Of a stretch of DNA of 64,000 nucleotides, positions 8,560 through 18,070 are shown piece after piece; the first letter of the stretch is position 1; each line of letters begins with the position of its first letter. Source of the DNA: Bradyrhizobium sp. CCH5-F6 (GTDB lineage Bacteria > Pseudomonadota > Alphaproteobacteria > Rhizobiales > Xanthobacteraceae); assembly GCF_001556045.1 (NCBI RefSeq), contig NZ_LSIC01000101.1, positions 1 to 64,000 of the forward strand, given 5' to 3'. The notes beneath the pieces are model-generated. The model worked only from the letters and a program-made list of their open reading frames with translations, was not told where the DNA came from and ran no database searches. The translations under genes and the position numbers were made by a program.

Positions 8560-9575
8560 TGGGGCAGGGACGGCTTGCAGCCTGGGGGGTAGGCCTGGCG
8601 GCGCTGATCGCGCTGCCCTTCGTCTATCGCGATCCCTATCATCTGCACATTCTGGTGCTGATCCTGATCTGGTCGTTCGCCTACACTTCCTGGTCGATGA
8701 TGGGGCGGTTCGGCCTGGTCTCGCTCGGCCACGGCGGCTTCATGGGCATCGGCGCCTACGTCACTGCGCTGCTCTGGAATCATCTCGGCCTGTCGCCCTG
8801 GATCGGCATTCCCATCGGCATGGTTGCGGCGGGAGCGCTGGCGCTGATCGTCGGCTATCCCTGCTTCCGCTTCCGCATCACCGGCCACTATTTCGTGCTG
8901 GTGACGCTGGCGCTGTCCGGAATCGTGCTCCAGGTCATCACGGCGACGCGCGACTATACCGGCGGTTCGCTCGGCTATACCCCGAACCGTGCGTCGGGCA
9001 ACAAGCTGCTGGCGCTGCAATTCGACGACAAGATCACCTGGTACCTGATCGCGCTCGCGGTCTGGCTTTTCGGCATCGTGGTCTGGCACTTGGTCGATCG
9101 CAGCATGGCGCGCTATGCGCTGGAGGCGATCTCGGAGGACGAGGACGCCGCGGCCGCCGCCGGCGTCGACGTCACTGCGGAGAAGCTGAAGATCACGCTG
9201 CTCAGTGCGGTGATGACGGCGCTCGCCGGCGCGATCTACTGCCAGTACCAGATGTTCATCACGCCGGACACCGTCAGCGGCATCGCCGTGTCGCTCCAGA
9301 TGGTGTTTGCCGCCATCGTCGGCGGGCTGTTCGTCTCGCTCGGCCCGACCGTCGGGGCCATCATCACCATCCTGCTGGCCGAAACGTTGCGCATCGGCTT
9401 CGGCACCAAGGCGGTCGGCTGGGACAATCTCGTCTACGGCGTGCTGCTCGTGCTCTTCATCATATTCCTTCCCAAGGGTATCCTTGGTAGCTTGCTCGAC
9501 CGACTGAAGCCGCAACGCAAGGTGCCCCGCGCTCATGAGCAAGATGCCGTCCAAATCGCTCGCCCAGGAACTTGA
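8556..9575 (+). CDS. LivM-type ABC transporter permease
   Basis: Second permease of the Liv-type importer, 339 residues. The ATG at 8556 is preferred over earlier in-frame codons because it overlaps the LivH-type stop as ATGA and gives a normal N-terminus before the first helix. Family motifs include WSMMGRFGLVSLGHGGFMGIGAYV and the coupling loop ISEDEDAAAAAGVDVTAEKL. The last 41 bases overlap the start of the polyphosphate kinase gene in another frame, and the C-terminal tail (residues after about 325) is polar and non-conserved in appearance. Confidence 0.9.
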   Translation: MMGQGRLAAWGVGLAALIALPFVYRDPYHLHILVLILIWSFAYTSWSMMGRFGLVSLGHGGFMGIGAYVTALLWNHLGLSPWIGIPIGMVAAGALALIVGYPCFRFRITGHYFVLVTLALSGIVLQVITATRDYTGGSLGYTPNRASGNKLLALQFDDKITWYLIALAVWLFGIVVWHLVDRSMARYALEAISEDEDAAAAAGVDVTAEKLKITLLSAVMTALAGAIYCQYQMFITPDTVSGIAVSLQMVFAAIVGGLFVSLGPTVGAIITILLAETLRIGFGTKAVGWDNLVYGVLLVLFIIFLPKGILGSLLDRLKPQRKVPRAHEQDAVQIARPGT

Positions 9576-10464
9576 CCGCTACATCACGCCATTCCGCCAT
9601 GACGGATCGGGCAAGTTTCACCTCAAGGACCACAAGACCGACGAGAGGGGCGATCTCGACAAGGAGAAGGCGCAGGCGATCCTCGATGACAACAAGAAGC
9701 GGCTGACCGGGTTTCAGGAGAAGCTCTACGCCCAGGACCGCTGGTCGCTGCTGATCGTATTCCAGGCCATGGACGCCGGCGGCAAGGACAGTGCGATCAA
9801 GGCGATCTTCGAGGGCATCAATCCGCAGGGCTGCGAGGTCCATGCCTTCAAGGCGCCGAGCAGCAAGGAGCTCGACCACGATTTCCTCTGGCGCCACGCC
9901 GTGGCGCTGCCCGAGCGCGGCCGTATCGGCATCTTCAACCGCTCCCACTACGAGGAATGCCTGGTGACGCGCGTGCATCCGGAGATCCTCGCCAAGGAGA
10001 AGCTGCCGCCAAAGCTCGTGACCAAGAACATCTGGAAGGAACGGTTCGAGGACATCTCCGCCTTCGAGCGCTATCTCTCCCGCAACGGCACCGTGGTGCT
10101 GAAATTCTTCCTCAACATCTCCAGGGAGGAGCAGCGCAAGCGCTTCCTCGACCGGCTGGAGGATCCGGCCAAGCAGTGGAAATTCTCCATGGGCGACATC
10201 GAGGAGCGTGCGCTGTGGCCGCGCTACCAGGCGGTCTACCAGGACATCGTCCGTCATACCGCGACGCCTCATGCGCCGTGGTACGTCGTGCCCGCCGACC
10301 ACAAATGGTTCGCTCGCGTCGTGATCGGCTCGGTGATCAACGCGACGCTCGAAAAGCTCGACCTGCGCTTCCCCCGCGCCGACAAGGCATCGCTGCAAGA
10401 GTTCGAGCAGGTGCGACAGGCGCTGGAGAAGGAGGAGAAGGGGGGCAGGAAGCGGGCAGGGTGA
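9535..10464 (+). CDS. Polyphosphate kinase 2 family protein
   Basis: PPK2-family enzyme of 309 residues that transfers phosphate between polyphosphate and nucleotides in the cytoplasm. Visible motifs: Walker A-like AMDAGGKDS (78-86), and Walker B with FNRSHYEE (134-141), the form typical of class III PPK2 proteins rather than the FDRSWYNR of class I. The lid and core residues (LPPKLVTKNIWKERFEDI) follow. Class III members can phosphorylate both AMP and ADP, but this is only family-level inference. The start at 9535 overlaps livM by 41 bases; ATG 9544 is an alternative. There is no obvious functional link with the transporter beyond co-transcription. Confidence 0.88.
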   Translation: MSKMPSKSLAQELDRYITPFRHDGSGKFHLKDHKTDERGDLDKEKAQAILDDNKKRLTGFQEKLYAQDRWSLLIVFQAMDAGGKDSAIKAIFEGINPQGCEVHAFKAPSSKELDHDFLWRHAVALPERGRIGIFNRSHYEECLVTRVHPEILAKEKLPPKLVTKNIWKERFEDISAFERYLSRNGTVVLKFFLNISREEQRKRFLDRLEDPAKQWKFSMGDIEERALWPRYQAVYQDIVRHTATPHAPWYVVPADHKWFARVVIGSVINATLEKLDLRFPRADKASLQEFEQVRQALEKEEKGGRKRAG

Positions 10465-10750
10465 CGGCGAGAGGCGGCCGAACCCGGTATGCGACAACGA
10501 AAAGTACGAAAACAACCCCATGCACAGTAGCCCGCGCCAACAAAATCAATGGCTTGGCGGGGGGCTTGTGCTCTACGGATTTGACGAAGCCGTTTTGACT
10601 CGTCGGGCAAAACAGGGGCATGATGTCATCATCGCTACTGCCGGGTAGGTAGGCGAGGCAACCATTGTTTACCGCGGAGGGACCGGCGGGCACGGCGTAC
10701 TGGCGCCGTTGCCCACCCCGAAGCCTTGCCCAGGTTTGCTCTCGACCCTC

Positions 10751-11641
10751 TCAATATCCGCGAGCCCACCAGTAGCAGAACCGCTCGACATTGGCGGGAA
10801 GCGTGGTCTCGTAATTCGCCCACTTCTCATATTTCGGCAGCTTCACCTCCTTCATCGCGTTGTCGAAGCACTTGCCGGCGTCGGCCGCCTTCTTCACCTC
10901 GGCCGAGAGATCCTCCATGTAGGCGATGTGATCCTCGATGTCCTTCTTGGTGCCGAGGCGACCGCCGGCATAGGGATGGCCGGGGATCATCCGCTCCCAG
11001 TCGAGCGACGCCAGCTTCTTCAGCGAGGCGATATATTCCAGCGGCGAGGCGTTGTCGGGAATGTTGCGGAACTGGACCTGCTCGATCGGGGCGAAGTCGA
11101 CCACGAAGACGAGCTTCTCCTTCGGCAGCCGCATCACCAGCGAATTGTCGGAGTGATTGCGGCCGACATAGTTCAGCTCCAGCGTGGTGCCGCCGAGCGT
11201 GATGCTCTTCTTGTCGTCCACCACCTGATCCGGCATCACGACGTCGGCGAGCAGCGATTTCTGCTTCTTCAATTCCGCGAAGCGCTCCTTGACCCGGCGG
11301 TGGGCGACGAAGGTGGCGCCGAGATCCTTGAAGGGCTGGCCGCCGGCGATGTGGTCGTAATGATGATGACTGTAGACCACGTATTTGATCGGCTTGTCGG
11401 TGACGGCCTTGATCGCGTCGATATAGGGCTTGGCGGGGCGCAAATAGGAGATCGGATCGGTGGCGATGACGCCCTGCGGCGTGACGATGAAGATCGACTG
11501 ATGGCCACCGTAGCGGAAGATGTAGACGTTGTCGGTGCCGTCGACTTTCCTGGTCGAAGTCTGCGGCGGGTTTTGTGCGGCTGCGGATCCCAGCGAGGCG
11601 ATGAGCGCTACCAGCGCGGTGAGGCAAATCGATATCTTCAT
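10751..11641 (-). CDS. Secreted metallo-beta-lactamase-fold hydrolase
   Basis: MBL-superfamily protein of 296 residues. The start at 11641 is chosen because it gives a clean signal peptide (MKISICLTALVALIASLGSA, cleavage near AAAQ), pointing to the periplasm. The zinc motif HHHYDH is at 92-97 (H92, H94, D96, H97), with further ligands H163, D182 and H222 in the expected order. It is close in layout to class B3-like and SoxH/QpeH-type periplasmic MBL proteins, so lactamase activity should not be assumed. It is a lone gene converging on the PPK2 gene, with no neighbour that suggests a substrate. Confidence 0.8.
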   Translation of the reverse strand: MKISICLTALVALIASLGSAAAQNPPQTSTRKVDGTDNVYIFRYGGHQSIFIVTPQGVIATDPISYLRPAKPYIDAIKAVTDKPIKYVVYSHHHYDHIAGGQPFKDLGATFVAHRRVKERFAELKKQKSLLADVVMPDQVVDDKKSITLGGTTLELNYVGRNHSDNSLVMRLPKEKLVFVVDFAPIEQVQFRNIPDNASPLEYIASLKKLASLDWERMIPGHPYAGGRLGTKKDIEDHIAYMEDLSAEVKKAADAGKCFDNAMKEVKLPKYEKWANYETTLPANVERFCYWWARGY

Positions 11642-12341
11642 GTCTGGCTTTCTGAAAATGATGGACGGCGGGCGAGGTATCCTCGTCATCACAAACGCTG
11701 CCGGGAAGGTTTTATTCCGCTGCATCGGGTCGCAGGCCACAGCGACCCGGGGAACCCGCGGCCAATTGTGATCCTCCGCGACTTTGATGCCGCTTGACAG
11801 TTTTATGTCGGAGGAGGACCATACCGCTGGTCGCAAACAAGCGACGCGTAACGTCCACCTCATGAGCAAGGGGAGGTCTATGACTCCACCTCCGCAAATC
11901 CAGCCGCGTTAATTGCGATGGAGCTCGTTCGGACTATCGCATAGCGGCAGAAACCGCGAACGGCACGCCGGGACAAGGTTTAGAGGGCTGCATCAGTGAG
12001 GCAAAGCCCCTACCTTCCCGGCGCTGTATTTTGTGGCACCTTGACTTTTGATCGTGTCGGATGGCCGCGACGAGGCTGCCGCGACAGGCATCTTTGACCT
12101 CCTGCTTTCCCTTTCCTCATCGCAGTTCCGCCATGGCCCGAAAGGTCTTTGGCGCATCACAGCGCTTGGCCGGGGCCTAGGCTGTCCATCCTGCACTGCG
12201 GCAAATGCCAAGAGAATGTCGCCTCGGAGGCCAACTTCCGACACAGGGCCGGGGCGAATAGCTGCATCCGACATGACGCATGTGCTTCGGCGGTGACGGT
12301 CCCGCCGCCCCCGGGGCTTTGGCATTTTTCAAGGAATCCGC
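11642..12341. other. Intergenic region, 700 bases, nothing firm
   Basis: Divergent gap between the MBL-fold gene and the MscS-type gene. It must hold promoters for both. Short open frames exist on both strands but none has a convincing ribosome site, composition or recognisable protein. The bases just before 12342 contain an AAGGA ribosome site for the channel gene. Confidence 0.6.
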
Positions 12342-14681
12342 GTGTCGCATAAGCTTGCCCCGGCGCTCCTCGCCGCTCTCTTCCTCGCGATCTCGTCTCT
12401 CTCCGGCGCCAGCGCCCAGACGCCTGCGCCGGCGACAATTCATGGTGCCGCACTGTCCCCCGAGGAGGCCACGCGCGCACTGGAGACGCTCCAGGACGAG
12501 AAGAAGCGTGCGCAGATGATCGACACGCTGCGCGCGATCGCGAATGCGTCCGGTCAGCAGCAGGCAGGGTCGCCGGCGTCCGAGCCAAAATCCCCGATCC
12601 CGCTGGCGGCCGACGGCCTCGGCGCGCAGCTCCTGCTCACGGTGTCGGAGGAAATCGGCGAGATCTCGGGCGAGATCGCCGGCATGGCGCGGACACTCAC
12701 GCATTTCCCGGCGTTCTATTACTGGATCGTGCGGACCGCGAACGATCCCGCAGCCTACAACCTCCTGATCGAGATCGCCTGGAAGATGGCGCTGGTGCTC
12801 GGCTGCGCCCTTGCGGCCGAGTGGGTGATTTTCCGCCTGATCCGCCGTCCGGTCGCGTTCCTGGAAGGACGCGTGCCGCAAACCGTGCATCTGTCGGCAC
12901 AGGTGCTCCCCATCGCCGACCCGCCGTCATCTGTGGCCGATGTGACTCCCGCACCGGAGCTGAACAAGCGCCGTCATAGCCTTGCGCGCGTCTGGCAGGT
13001 CGTGCTGCGGTTGCCCTTCGTGCTGGGGCGCCTCATGCTCGAATTGCTGCCGGTGGTCGTCTTCGTGGGCGCCGCCACGGCGCTGCTCGGGACCGAAATC
13101 GGCCAGCCCACGACCGTCCGCCTCGTGATCCTCGCAGTCGTCAACGCCTATGCGTTCTCGCGCGGGCTCATCTGCATGGTCCGGGCGCTGGCGGGACCGT
13201 TCGGCCTGTTTCCGGTTCGGGCCGAGACCGCAGCCTATATCGAGATCTGGGCACGCCGCATCGTCGGCGTCGGCGTCTCCGGCATCGCCTTTGCCAACGT
13301 TGCGCTGCTGCTCGGCCTGCACCGTGCCGGCTATGCCGCGCTGCTCCGCATGGTGATGCTGGTCGTGCACCTCTTCATCGTCGTGATCATCCTGCAATGC
13401 CGCCGGCAGGTCGCCGAAGCCATTCGCGCGCCGGCGGACCGGCAAGGGATCGCGGCCCGTCTGCGCAACCGCATCGCCGTGGGCTGGCACTATCCTGCCA
13501 TCGCGCTCGATCTCGCGCTGTGGGCGGTTTGGGCGCTCAACATCCGCAACGGCTATTCGCTGCTGCTGCAATATTTCGTCGGCACGGCCGTGGTGGCGCT
13601 GGTCACGCGTGTCGCCATCATGCTGACGCTGAGCCTGATCGACCGCGGCTTCCGCATCAGGCCGGAGATCCTCCAGCGCTTTCCCGGTCTCGAGATCCGT
13701 GCCAACCGCTATCTGCCGCTGTTGCGCAGGATCGTATCCGGCGTGATCGCCTTCATCGGCTTCGTGGCCGTGCTCGAAGTCTGGGGCGTGGACGCGATCG
13801 TCTGGTTCTATGGCGGCCAGATCGGCAGCCGGCTGATCTCGGCCGTGGTGACGATCGGCCTTGCCGTGTTCATCGCAGCCGCGATCTGGGAGGCCAGCAA
13901 CGCGCTGATGGACCGCCAGATCAACACGCTGTCGCGGGATGGCCACTATGCCCGCGCCGCGCGCTTGCGTACCTTCCAGCCGATGCTGCGCACGGCGCTG
14001 CTCTGCCTGATCGCCACGGTGGTCGGCCTCACGGCGCTGAGCGAGATCGGCGTCAATGTCGCCCCGCTGCTCGCGGGCGCCGGCATTGTCGGCATCGCCA
14101 TCGGTTTCGGCTCGCAGAAGCTGGTGCAGGACCTCATCACCGGCCTGTTCCTGCTGCTGGAGAACACGGTGCAGGTCGGCGACAATGTCAGCGTGTCGGG
14201 GCTTTCAGGCGTGGTGGAGAACGTCTCGATCCGCACCATCCGCCTGCGCGCCGGCGATGGCGCCGTCCACATCGTGCCCTTCAGTGCGGTCACGACCATC
14301 ACCAATGCCAGCCGTGGCGCAGGCAATGCTTCCGTCAGCGTCAACGTCGCCTACAAGGAGGACACCGACCGCGCCGGTCAGATCCTCAAGGACATCGTCG
14401 ACGAGATGCGCCGCGAACCGGAGTTCCGCGCTTTGATCCGCGGCGACCTCGAACTCTGGGGCATCGACAAGGTCGACGGCGCGATGGTGTCGATCGTCGG
14501 CCAGATCCGCTGTACCGAGGCCGGGCGCTGGCCGGTTCAGCGCGAATTCAACCGCCGCATGAAGCTGCGCTTCCAGCAGAATGGGATCCAGGTCGCATCC
14601 GCGACGCAGACCATCTTGATGCATATCGCCCCGCCGGCCGACAGCGCCGTCAATCTGACGCCACGGCGGGCGGCTGGATAG
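12342..14681 (+). CDS. Large MscS-family mechanosensitive channel
   Basis: Inner-membrane mechanosensitive channel, 779 residues, in the size class of YbiO-type MscS paralogues. The GTG start at 12342 follows AAGGA, and a signal peptide (residues 1-25, ending SGASAQ) leads to a periplasmic region of about 130 residues. Many membrane helices follow. The conserved pore helix region PLLAGAGIVGIAIGFGSQKL lies near residues 574-593, then VQDLITGLFLLLENTVQVGD and the cytoplasmic beta domain (VSVSGLSGVVENVSIRTI). It probably relieves turgor on hypo-osmotic shock. It stands alone transcriptionally. Confidence 0.9.
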   Translation: MSHKLAPALLAALFLAISSLSGASAQTPAPATIHGAALSPEEATRALETLQDEKKRAQMIDTLRAIANASGQQQAGSPASEPKSPIPLAADGLGAQLLLTVSEEIGEISGEIAGMARTLTHFPAFYYWIVRTANDPAAYNLLIEIAWKMALVLGCALAAEWVIFRLIRRPVAFLEGRVPQTVHLSAQVLPIADPPSSVADVTPAPELNKRRHSLARVWQVVLRLPFVLGRLMLELLPVVVFVGAATALLGTEIGQPTTVRLVILAVVNAYAFSRGLICMVRALAGPFGLFPVRAETAAYIEIWARRIVGVGVSGIAFANVALLLGLHRAGYAALLRMVMLVVHLFIVVIILQCRRQVAEAIRAPADRQGIAARLRNRIAVGWHYPAIALDLALWAVWALNIRNGYSLLLQYFVGTAVVALVTRVAIMLTLSLIDRGFRIRPEILQRFPGLEIRANRYLPLLRRIVSGVIAFIGFVAVLEVWGVDAIVWFYGGQIGSRLISAVVTIGLAVFIAAAIWEASNALMDRQINTLSRDGHYARAARLRTFQPMLRTALLCLIATVVGLTALSEIGVNVAPLLAGAGIVGIAIGFGSQKLVQDLITGLFLLLENTVQVGDNVSVSGLSGVVENVSIRTIRLRAGDGAVHIVPFSAVTTITNASRGAGNASVSVNVAYKEDTDRAGQILKDIVDEMRREPEFRALIRGDLELWGIDKVDGAMVSIVGQIRCTEAGRWPVQREFNRRMKLRFQQNGIQVASATQTILMHIAPPADSAVNLTPRRAAG

Positions 14682-14990
14682 ACTCGACGATCTTCCCGCT
14701 TGCCTCGAAAAAGGCGTTCACCGTGACGTCACCGACGAGGCGTTCGTCTGCGCCCGACTGGCCGACCATCGACGAATCGGGTCTATACAGACTCTACATT
14801 TCCTGCCGGCACGGCATCTGGACACCGCAATAGCGCCGTTAACCTTCTTGCGCGCGACTGCCAGGCCTTTCGCGACGGTCTCGCTGCGCTGCGAGATCAC
14901 AATCGAGGCCCGAGTCTCTCCGTCCTTGATCTGGATGAAGCGGTGTCCGACAATGTCCTCGGTTCAATGAGAAGCTCCTTGGGGGAATAC
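14682..14990. other. Intergenic region before malic enzyme
   Basis: About 310 bases between the channel and the malic enzyme. The minus strand has a short open stretch containing QIKDGETRASIVISQRSETV, but it has no good start and is interrupted, so it may be decayed coding sequence. The last bases hold the ribosome site GGGGGA (14981-14986) for the gene starting at 14991. Confidence 0.4.
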
Positions 14991-16643
14991 GTGAATAGAC
15001 CTGCGCGGGTCGTTGCCCAACCGACATCATCCAATCCACCCCAAGGCATGACGCTGCTGCGCGATCCCTTGCTCAACAAGGGCACCGCCTTCACGGAGTC
15101 CGAGCGCGAGACGCTCGGCCTGCGCGGCCTCTTGCCGCCCTGCGTGCTGACGATGGAGACGCAGGCCCAGCGCGTGCTCACGAATCTGCGTACGCTGCCG
15201 ACGGATCTGGAGAAATACGTCGCCCTGAATGCGCTGCATGACCGCAACGAGGCGCTGTTCTTCCGCGTCGTGGTCGACAATATCGACGAGATCCAGCCGA
15301 TCATCTACACGCCGACGGTCGGGCTCGCCTGCCAGAAATATGGCCTGATCTTCCAGCGGCCTCGCGGCATGTTCATCTCCTCGCGCGATCGTGGCCAGAT
15401 CGCCGAGATCCTGAAGAACTGGCCTTATCCGGCCAAGCTGATCGTCGTGACCGACGGCGAGCGCATCCTCGGCCTCGGCGACCTCGGCGCCAACGGCATG
15501 GGCATTCCGGTCGGCAAGCTCTCGCTCTATTCGGCCTGCGCCGGCGTCCATCCCGAACTCTGCCTGCCTGTTGTCCTCGACGTCGGGACCAACAACGAAG
15601 AGCTTTTGAACGATCCCTATTATCTCGGCCTGCGCGAGCGGCGGCTGACGGGCGAGGCCTATGACAGCCTGGTCGACGAGTTCATGCAGGCTGCGCGAAA
15701 GACCTTTCCAGGCGTGCTGATCCAGTTCGAGGATTTCGCCAACCATTCCGCGTTCAAGCTGCTGCACAAGTACCGGGACGAGGCCTGCGTCTTCAACGAC
15801 GACATCCAGGGCACCGCGGCGGTGGCGCTCGCGGGCCTGTTCTCAGGCCTGCGCATCTCCGGCGGCAAGCTCAGGGACCAGCGCATCCTGTTCCTCGGCG
15901 CGGGCGAGGCGGCGACCGGCATCGCCGATCTCGTGGTCTCCGCCATGATAGCCGAGGGTGCCACCGAGGCCGAGGCGCTCCGCCGCAACTGGCTGGTGGA
16001 TTCCCGCGGTCTCGTCGTCAGCGGCCGCGAGAGCCTCTCCGGTCACAAGCTCCGCTATGCCCACACCGACCAGGCGCCGATCGCCGACTTCCTCACCGCG
16101 ATCAAGACGCTGAAGCCGACGGCGATCATCGGCGTTGCCGCGGTTGGCGGCGCCTTCACGCCCGACGTGCTCCGGACGATGGCCGAGCTCAACGAACGGC
16201 CGATCGTGTTCGCGCTCTCCAATCCGACCTCGAAGGCCGAGTGCTCGGCGGAGGACGCCTATCGCTACACCGAGGGCCGCGCGCTGTTCGCCTGTGGCAG
16301 CCCCTATGATCCGGTGAAGCTCAACGGCCGCACCTTCGTGCCGCGCCAGGGCAACAACTCCTACATCTTCCCCGGCGTCGGCCTCGGCGTCATCGCCAGC
16401 CGCTCGCGCCTCGTCACCGACGAGATGTTCATGGCGGCGGCCCATACGCTGGCGGATTGCGTCGGCAAGGAGGACCTCGCGCAAGGCAGTCTCTATCCGG
16501 CCTTGCCGCGCATCCGCGAGGTCTCGGTTCGCATCGCAGCCGCCGTGGCGGATGTCGCCTTCCAGCGCGGGCTCGCCGATGGACCGGCGCCCAACGACGT
16601 CAAGGGTCTCGTCCAGTCGCAGATGTACGAGCCGAAATACTGA
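14991..16643 (+). CDS. NAD-dependent malic enzyme
   Basis: Oxidative decarboxylation of malate to pyruvate with NAD(P). The protein is 550 residues from GTG 14991 (ribosome site GGGGGA five bases upstream); GTG 14943 and ATG 14967 are in-frame alternatives. It is a large eukaryotic/SfcA-type single-domain malic enzyme without the phosphotransacetylase tail of MaeB. Motifs: YTPTVGLACQKYG, LGDLGANGMGIPVGKLSLY, the metal site FEDFANHSAFKLL and FNDDIQGTAAV, and the nucleotide-binding GAGEAATGIADL. In rhizobia NAD-malic enzyme supports growth and nitrogen fixation on dicarboxylates. It is monocistronic here. Confidence 0.93.
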   Translation: MNRPARVVAQPTSSNPPQGMTLLRDPLLNKGTAFTESERETLGLRGLLPPCVLTMETQAQRVLTNLRTLPTDLEKYVALNALHDRNEALFFRVVVDNIDEIQPIIYTPTVGLACQKYGLIFQRPRGMFISSRDRGQIAEILKNWPYPAKLIVVTDGERILGLGDLGANGMGIPVGKLSLYSACAGVHPELCLPVVLDVGTNNEELLNDPYYLGLRERRLTGEAYDSLVDEFMQAARKTFPGVLIQFEDFANHSAFKLLHKYRDEACVFNDDIQGTAAVALAGLFSGLRISGGKLRDQRILFLGAGEAATGIADLVVSAMIAEGATEAEALRRNWLVDSRGLVVSGRESLSGHKLRYAHTDQAPIADFLTAIKTLKPTAIIGVAAVGGAFTPDVLRTMAELNERPIVFALSNPTSKAECSAEDAYRYTEGRALFACGSPYDPVKLNGRTFVPRQGNNSYIFPGVGLGVIASRSRLVTDEMFMAAAHTLADCVGKEDLAQGSLYPALPRIREVSVRIAAAVADVAFQRGLADGPAPNDVKGLVQSQMYEPKY

Positions 16644-16878
16644 GCGGGGGAAGCGCACGCGCGCGAACGTCAACCGGCAGGCGCTGTCCAAACTCTGGCG
16701 CAGCGCCTGAAAATTCCGCAGCGACCAAGAGCGCGGAGGCTGTCCCGATTCAGGACACGTCACTGTGGTGAAATCGTCACAGCTGGCGCCAAACCGCCGC
16801 GGCCTCGGGCCTGCTTTCGTTACGACAAGGTTCTGCCCTCATTGCCCACCGAAATCCAGCCGTTCGGAGGGGCGTACC

Positions 16879-17397
16879 ATGTCTTGCATTGCACGTACCG
16901 AAACTGGCCGGATTTCCTTCGCAACCTCGTGCCGCCTGCTGCTCGCTGTCTTCGTCGCAGCATCGCTCGCCGCCTGCGCGCAAGCGCCGGTCAGCCGCCA
17001 GAAGGCTGATCTCGCTGCGACCGGCCGGCAGGCCAAGGTGGAGCGTCCGCACAGGGTGGCGGCGCTGCATCCGCGGCAGATCAGCCGGGCGCGCGTTCCC
17101 GACCGTGACGCGAAGCAAACACCGTCGCACGGCGTCGCCAGCTTCTATTCGGACACGGAAACCGCGAGCGGCGAGAAGTTCGACAAGAACGAATTGACCG
17201 CAGCGCATCCGACCCTGCCATTCGGCACCAAGCTGCGCGTCACGGACACTTCCTCCGGCCGCTTCGTCACCGTCAGGGTCAACGATCGCGGACCTTATGT
17301 GCGCGGACGCGTGGTCGACATTTCCCCTTCGGCGGCCGAGGCGCTCGGCATGGTCGACAAGGGTATCACCAATGTCCGTCTGGAGGTCGTGCAATAA
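16879..17397 (+). CDS. RlpA-like septal ring/lytic transglycosylase lipoprotein
   Basis: Lipoprotein of 172 residues with a double-psi beta-barrel (RlpA/DPBB) domain. The ATG at 16879 has GGAGG at 16866-16870. A lipobox L30-A-A-C33 ends the signal peptide, so the mature protein is lipid-anchored at C33. The RlpA domain runs from about residue 84: HGVASFYSDTETASGEKFD (family ASWYG..TANGE), LPFGTKLRVT, and VRVNDRGPYVRGRVVDIS with the catalytic-type D136. There is no SPOR domain, so peptidoglycan binding rests on the barrel alone. Members cleave naked glycan strands at the septum. Confidence 0.88.
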   Translation: MSCIARTETGRISFATSCRLLLAVFVAASLAACAQAPVSRQKADLAATGRQAKVERPHRVAALHPRQISRARVPDRDAKQTPSHGVASFYSDTETASGEKFDKNELTAAHPTLPFGTKLRVTDTSSGRFVTVRVNDRGPYVRGRVVDISPSAAEALGMVDKGITNVRLEVVQ

Positions 17398-17495
17398 GGG
17401 CGTCCGTCGACACCAGCACCGCGCGCTTAACCGGCTGTTAGCCGCTTCCCGATCATCATGCGTGTCCACCATCGCGTCTTTCGGGGAGGCGGCGC

Positions 17496-17663
17496 TTGAA
17501 CACGATCCAGTATCTCGAAGATCAGGCCGCGCGCGCCGAGCGGCTCGCCAAACGGATCACGGATACGCTGACGATCGAAAAGCTCCTGACCTTCGCGGGC
17601 GAACGCCGCCGCGAGATCGAGGTCATCGCGGGCAAGCACCGCAGCCCGCAAACCATGCTGTAG
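17496..17663 (+). CDS. Small conserved hypothetical protein
   Basis: A 55-residue frame from TTG 17496, eight bases after a strong GGGGAGG ribosome site (17482-17488). The product is hydrophilic and helical (start MNTIQYLEDQAARAERLAKR, end GKHRSPQTML). It resembles the many short helical conserved proteins of Bradyrhizobium with an EDQAARAERLA core. Function is unknown. A TTAA-N7-TTAGC near-match to the CtrA box lies about 55 bases upstream of the start. Confidence 0.65.
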   Translation: MNTIQYLEDQAARAERLAKRITDTLTIEKLLTFAGERRREIEVIAGKHRSPQTML

Positions 17664-17680
17664 GCGCATTGCGCCAGCGC

Positions 17681-17986
17681 TCAGGAATGGCTCTCGACGA
17701 AGTCGCTGAGATAGTCGGGCAGCCTCACGCCGTCGATGTCGCATCGCGCCCTGATCTCGCCCGCGACATCGGTCGAGATGTCCTTCATCCAATGCTCGAG
17801 CGTGTTGAAGGAGATCACCTTGACGGGATCGTGGAAGCAGCCGGCAACGAGCTCGCCAATCGTGGCTTCGAGGTCGTTTCGCTCAATCCGGATCTCGGTC
17901 GTCCGGTCGAGGCGATCGATCACCACGAAGATGGTCTGGTCTGCCCCGTAGGGCACGACGGGAGATGGCACGCCAGCTTGAAGCAT
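17681..17986 (-). CDS. Conserved hypothetical protein
   Basis: A 101-residue minus-strand frame converging on the 55-residue gene, from ATG 17986. It has no membrane segment or signal peptide. The sequence has an alternating beta/alpha look (DQTIFVVIDRLDRTTEIRIE, then EHWMKDISTDVAGEIRARCD). I do not recognise a named family. Composition and frame usage look like a real gene. Confidence 0.6.
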   Translation of the reverse strand: MLQAGVPSPVVPYGADQTIFVVIDRLDRTTEIRIERNDLEATIGELVAGCFHDPVKVISFNTLEHWMKDISTDVAGEIRARCDIDGVRLPDYLSDFVESHS

Positions 17987-18070
17987 CCTGGGGCACTCGC
18001 GACTTGGCTTCCGGTCCCCGTTAACGAGACAATCCGGGCTAAGGTTCCTGCGCGTGGCTGTGGAGCGTCG

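Noticed and set aside
10465..10750. Possible dispersed repeat around GACTCGTCGGGCAAAACAG
   Set aside because: I recall similar wording from Bradyrhizobium intergenic sequence, but only one copy is visible here, so no repeat can be supported.
12048..12296. 82-residue plus-strand frame in the gap before the MscS-type gene
   Set aside because: GTG start without ribosome site; product has no gene-like pattern and overlaps equally long frames in other phases.
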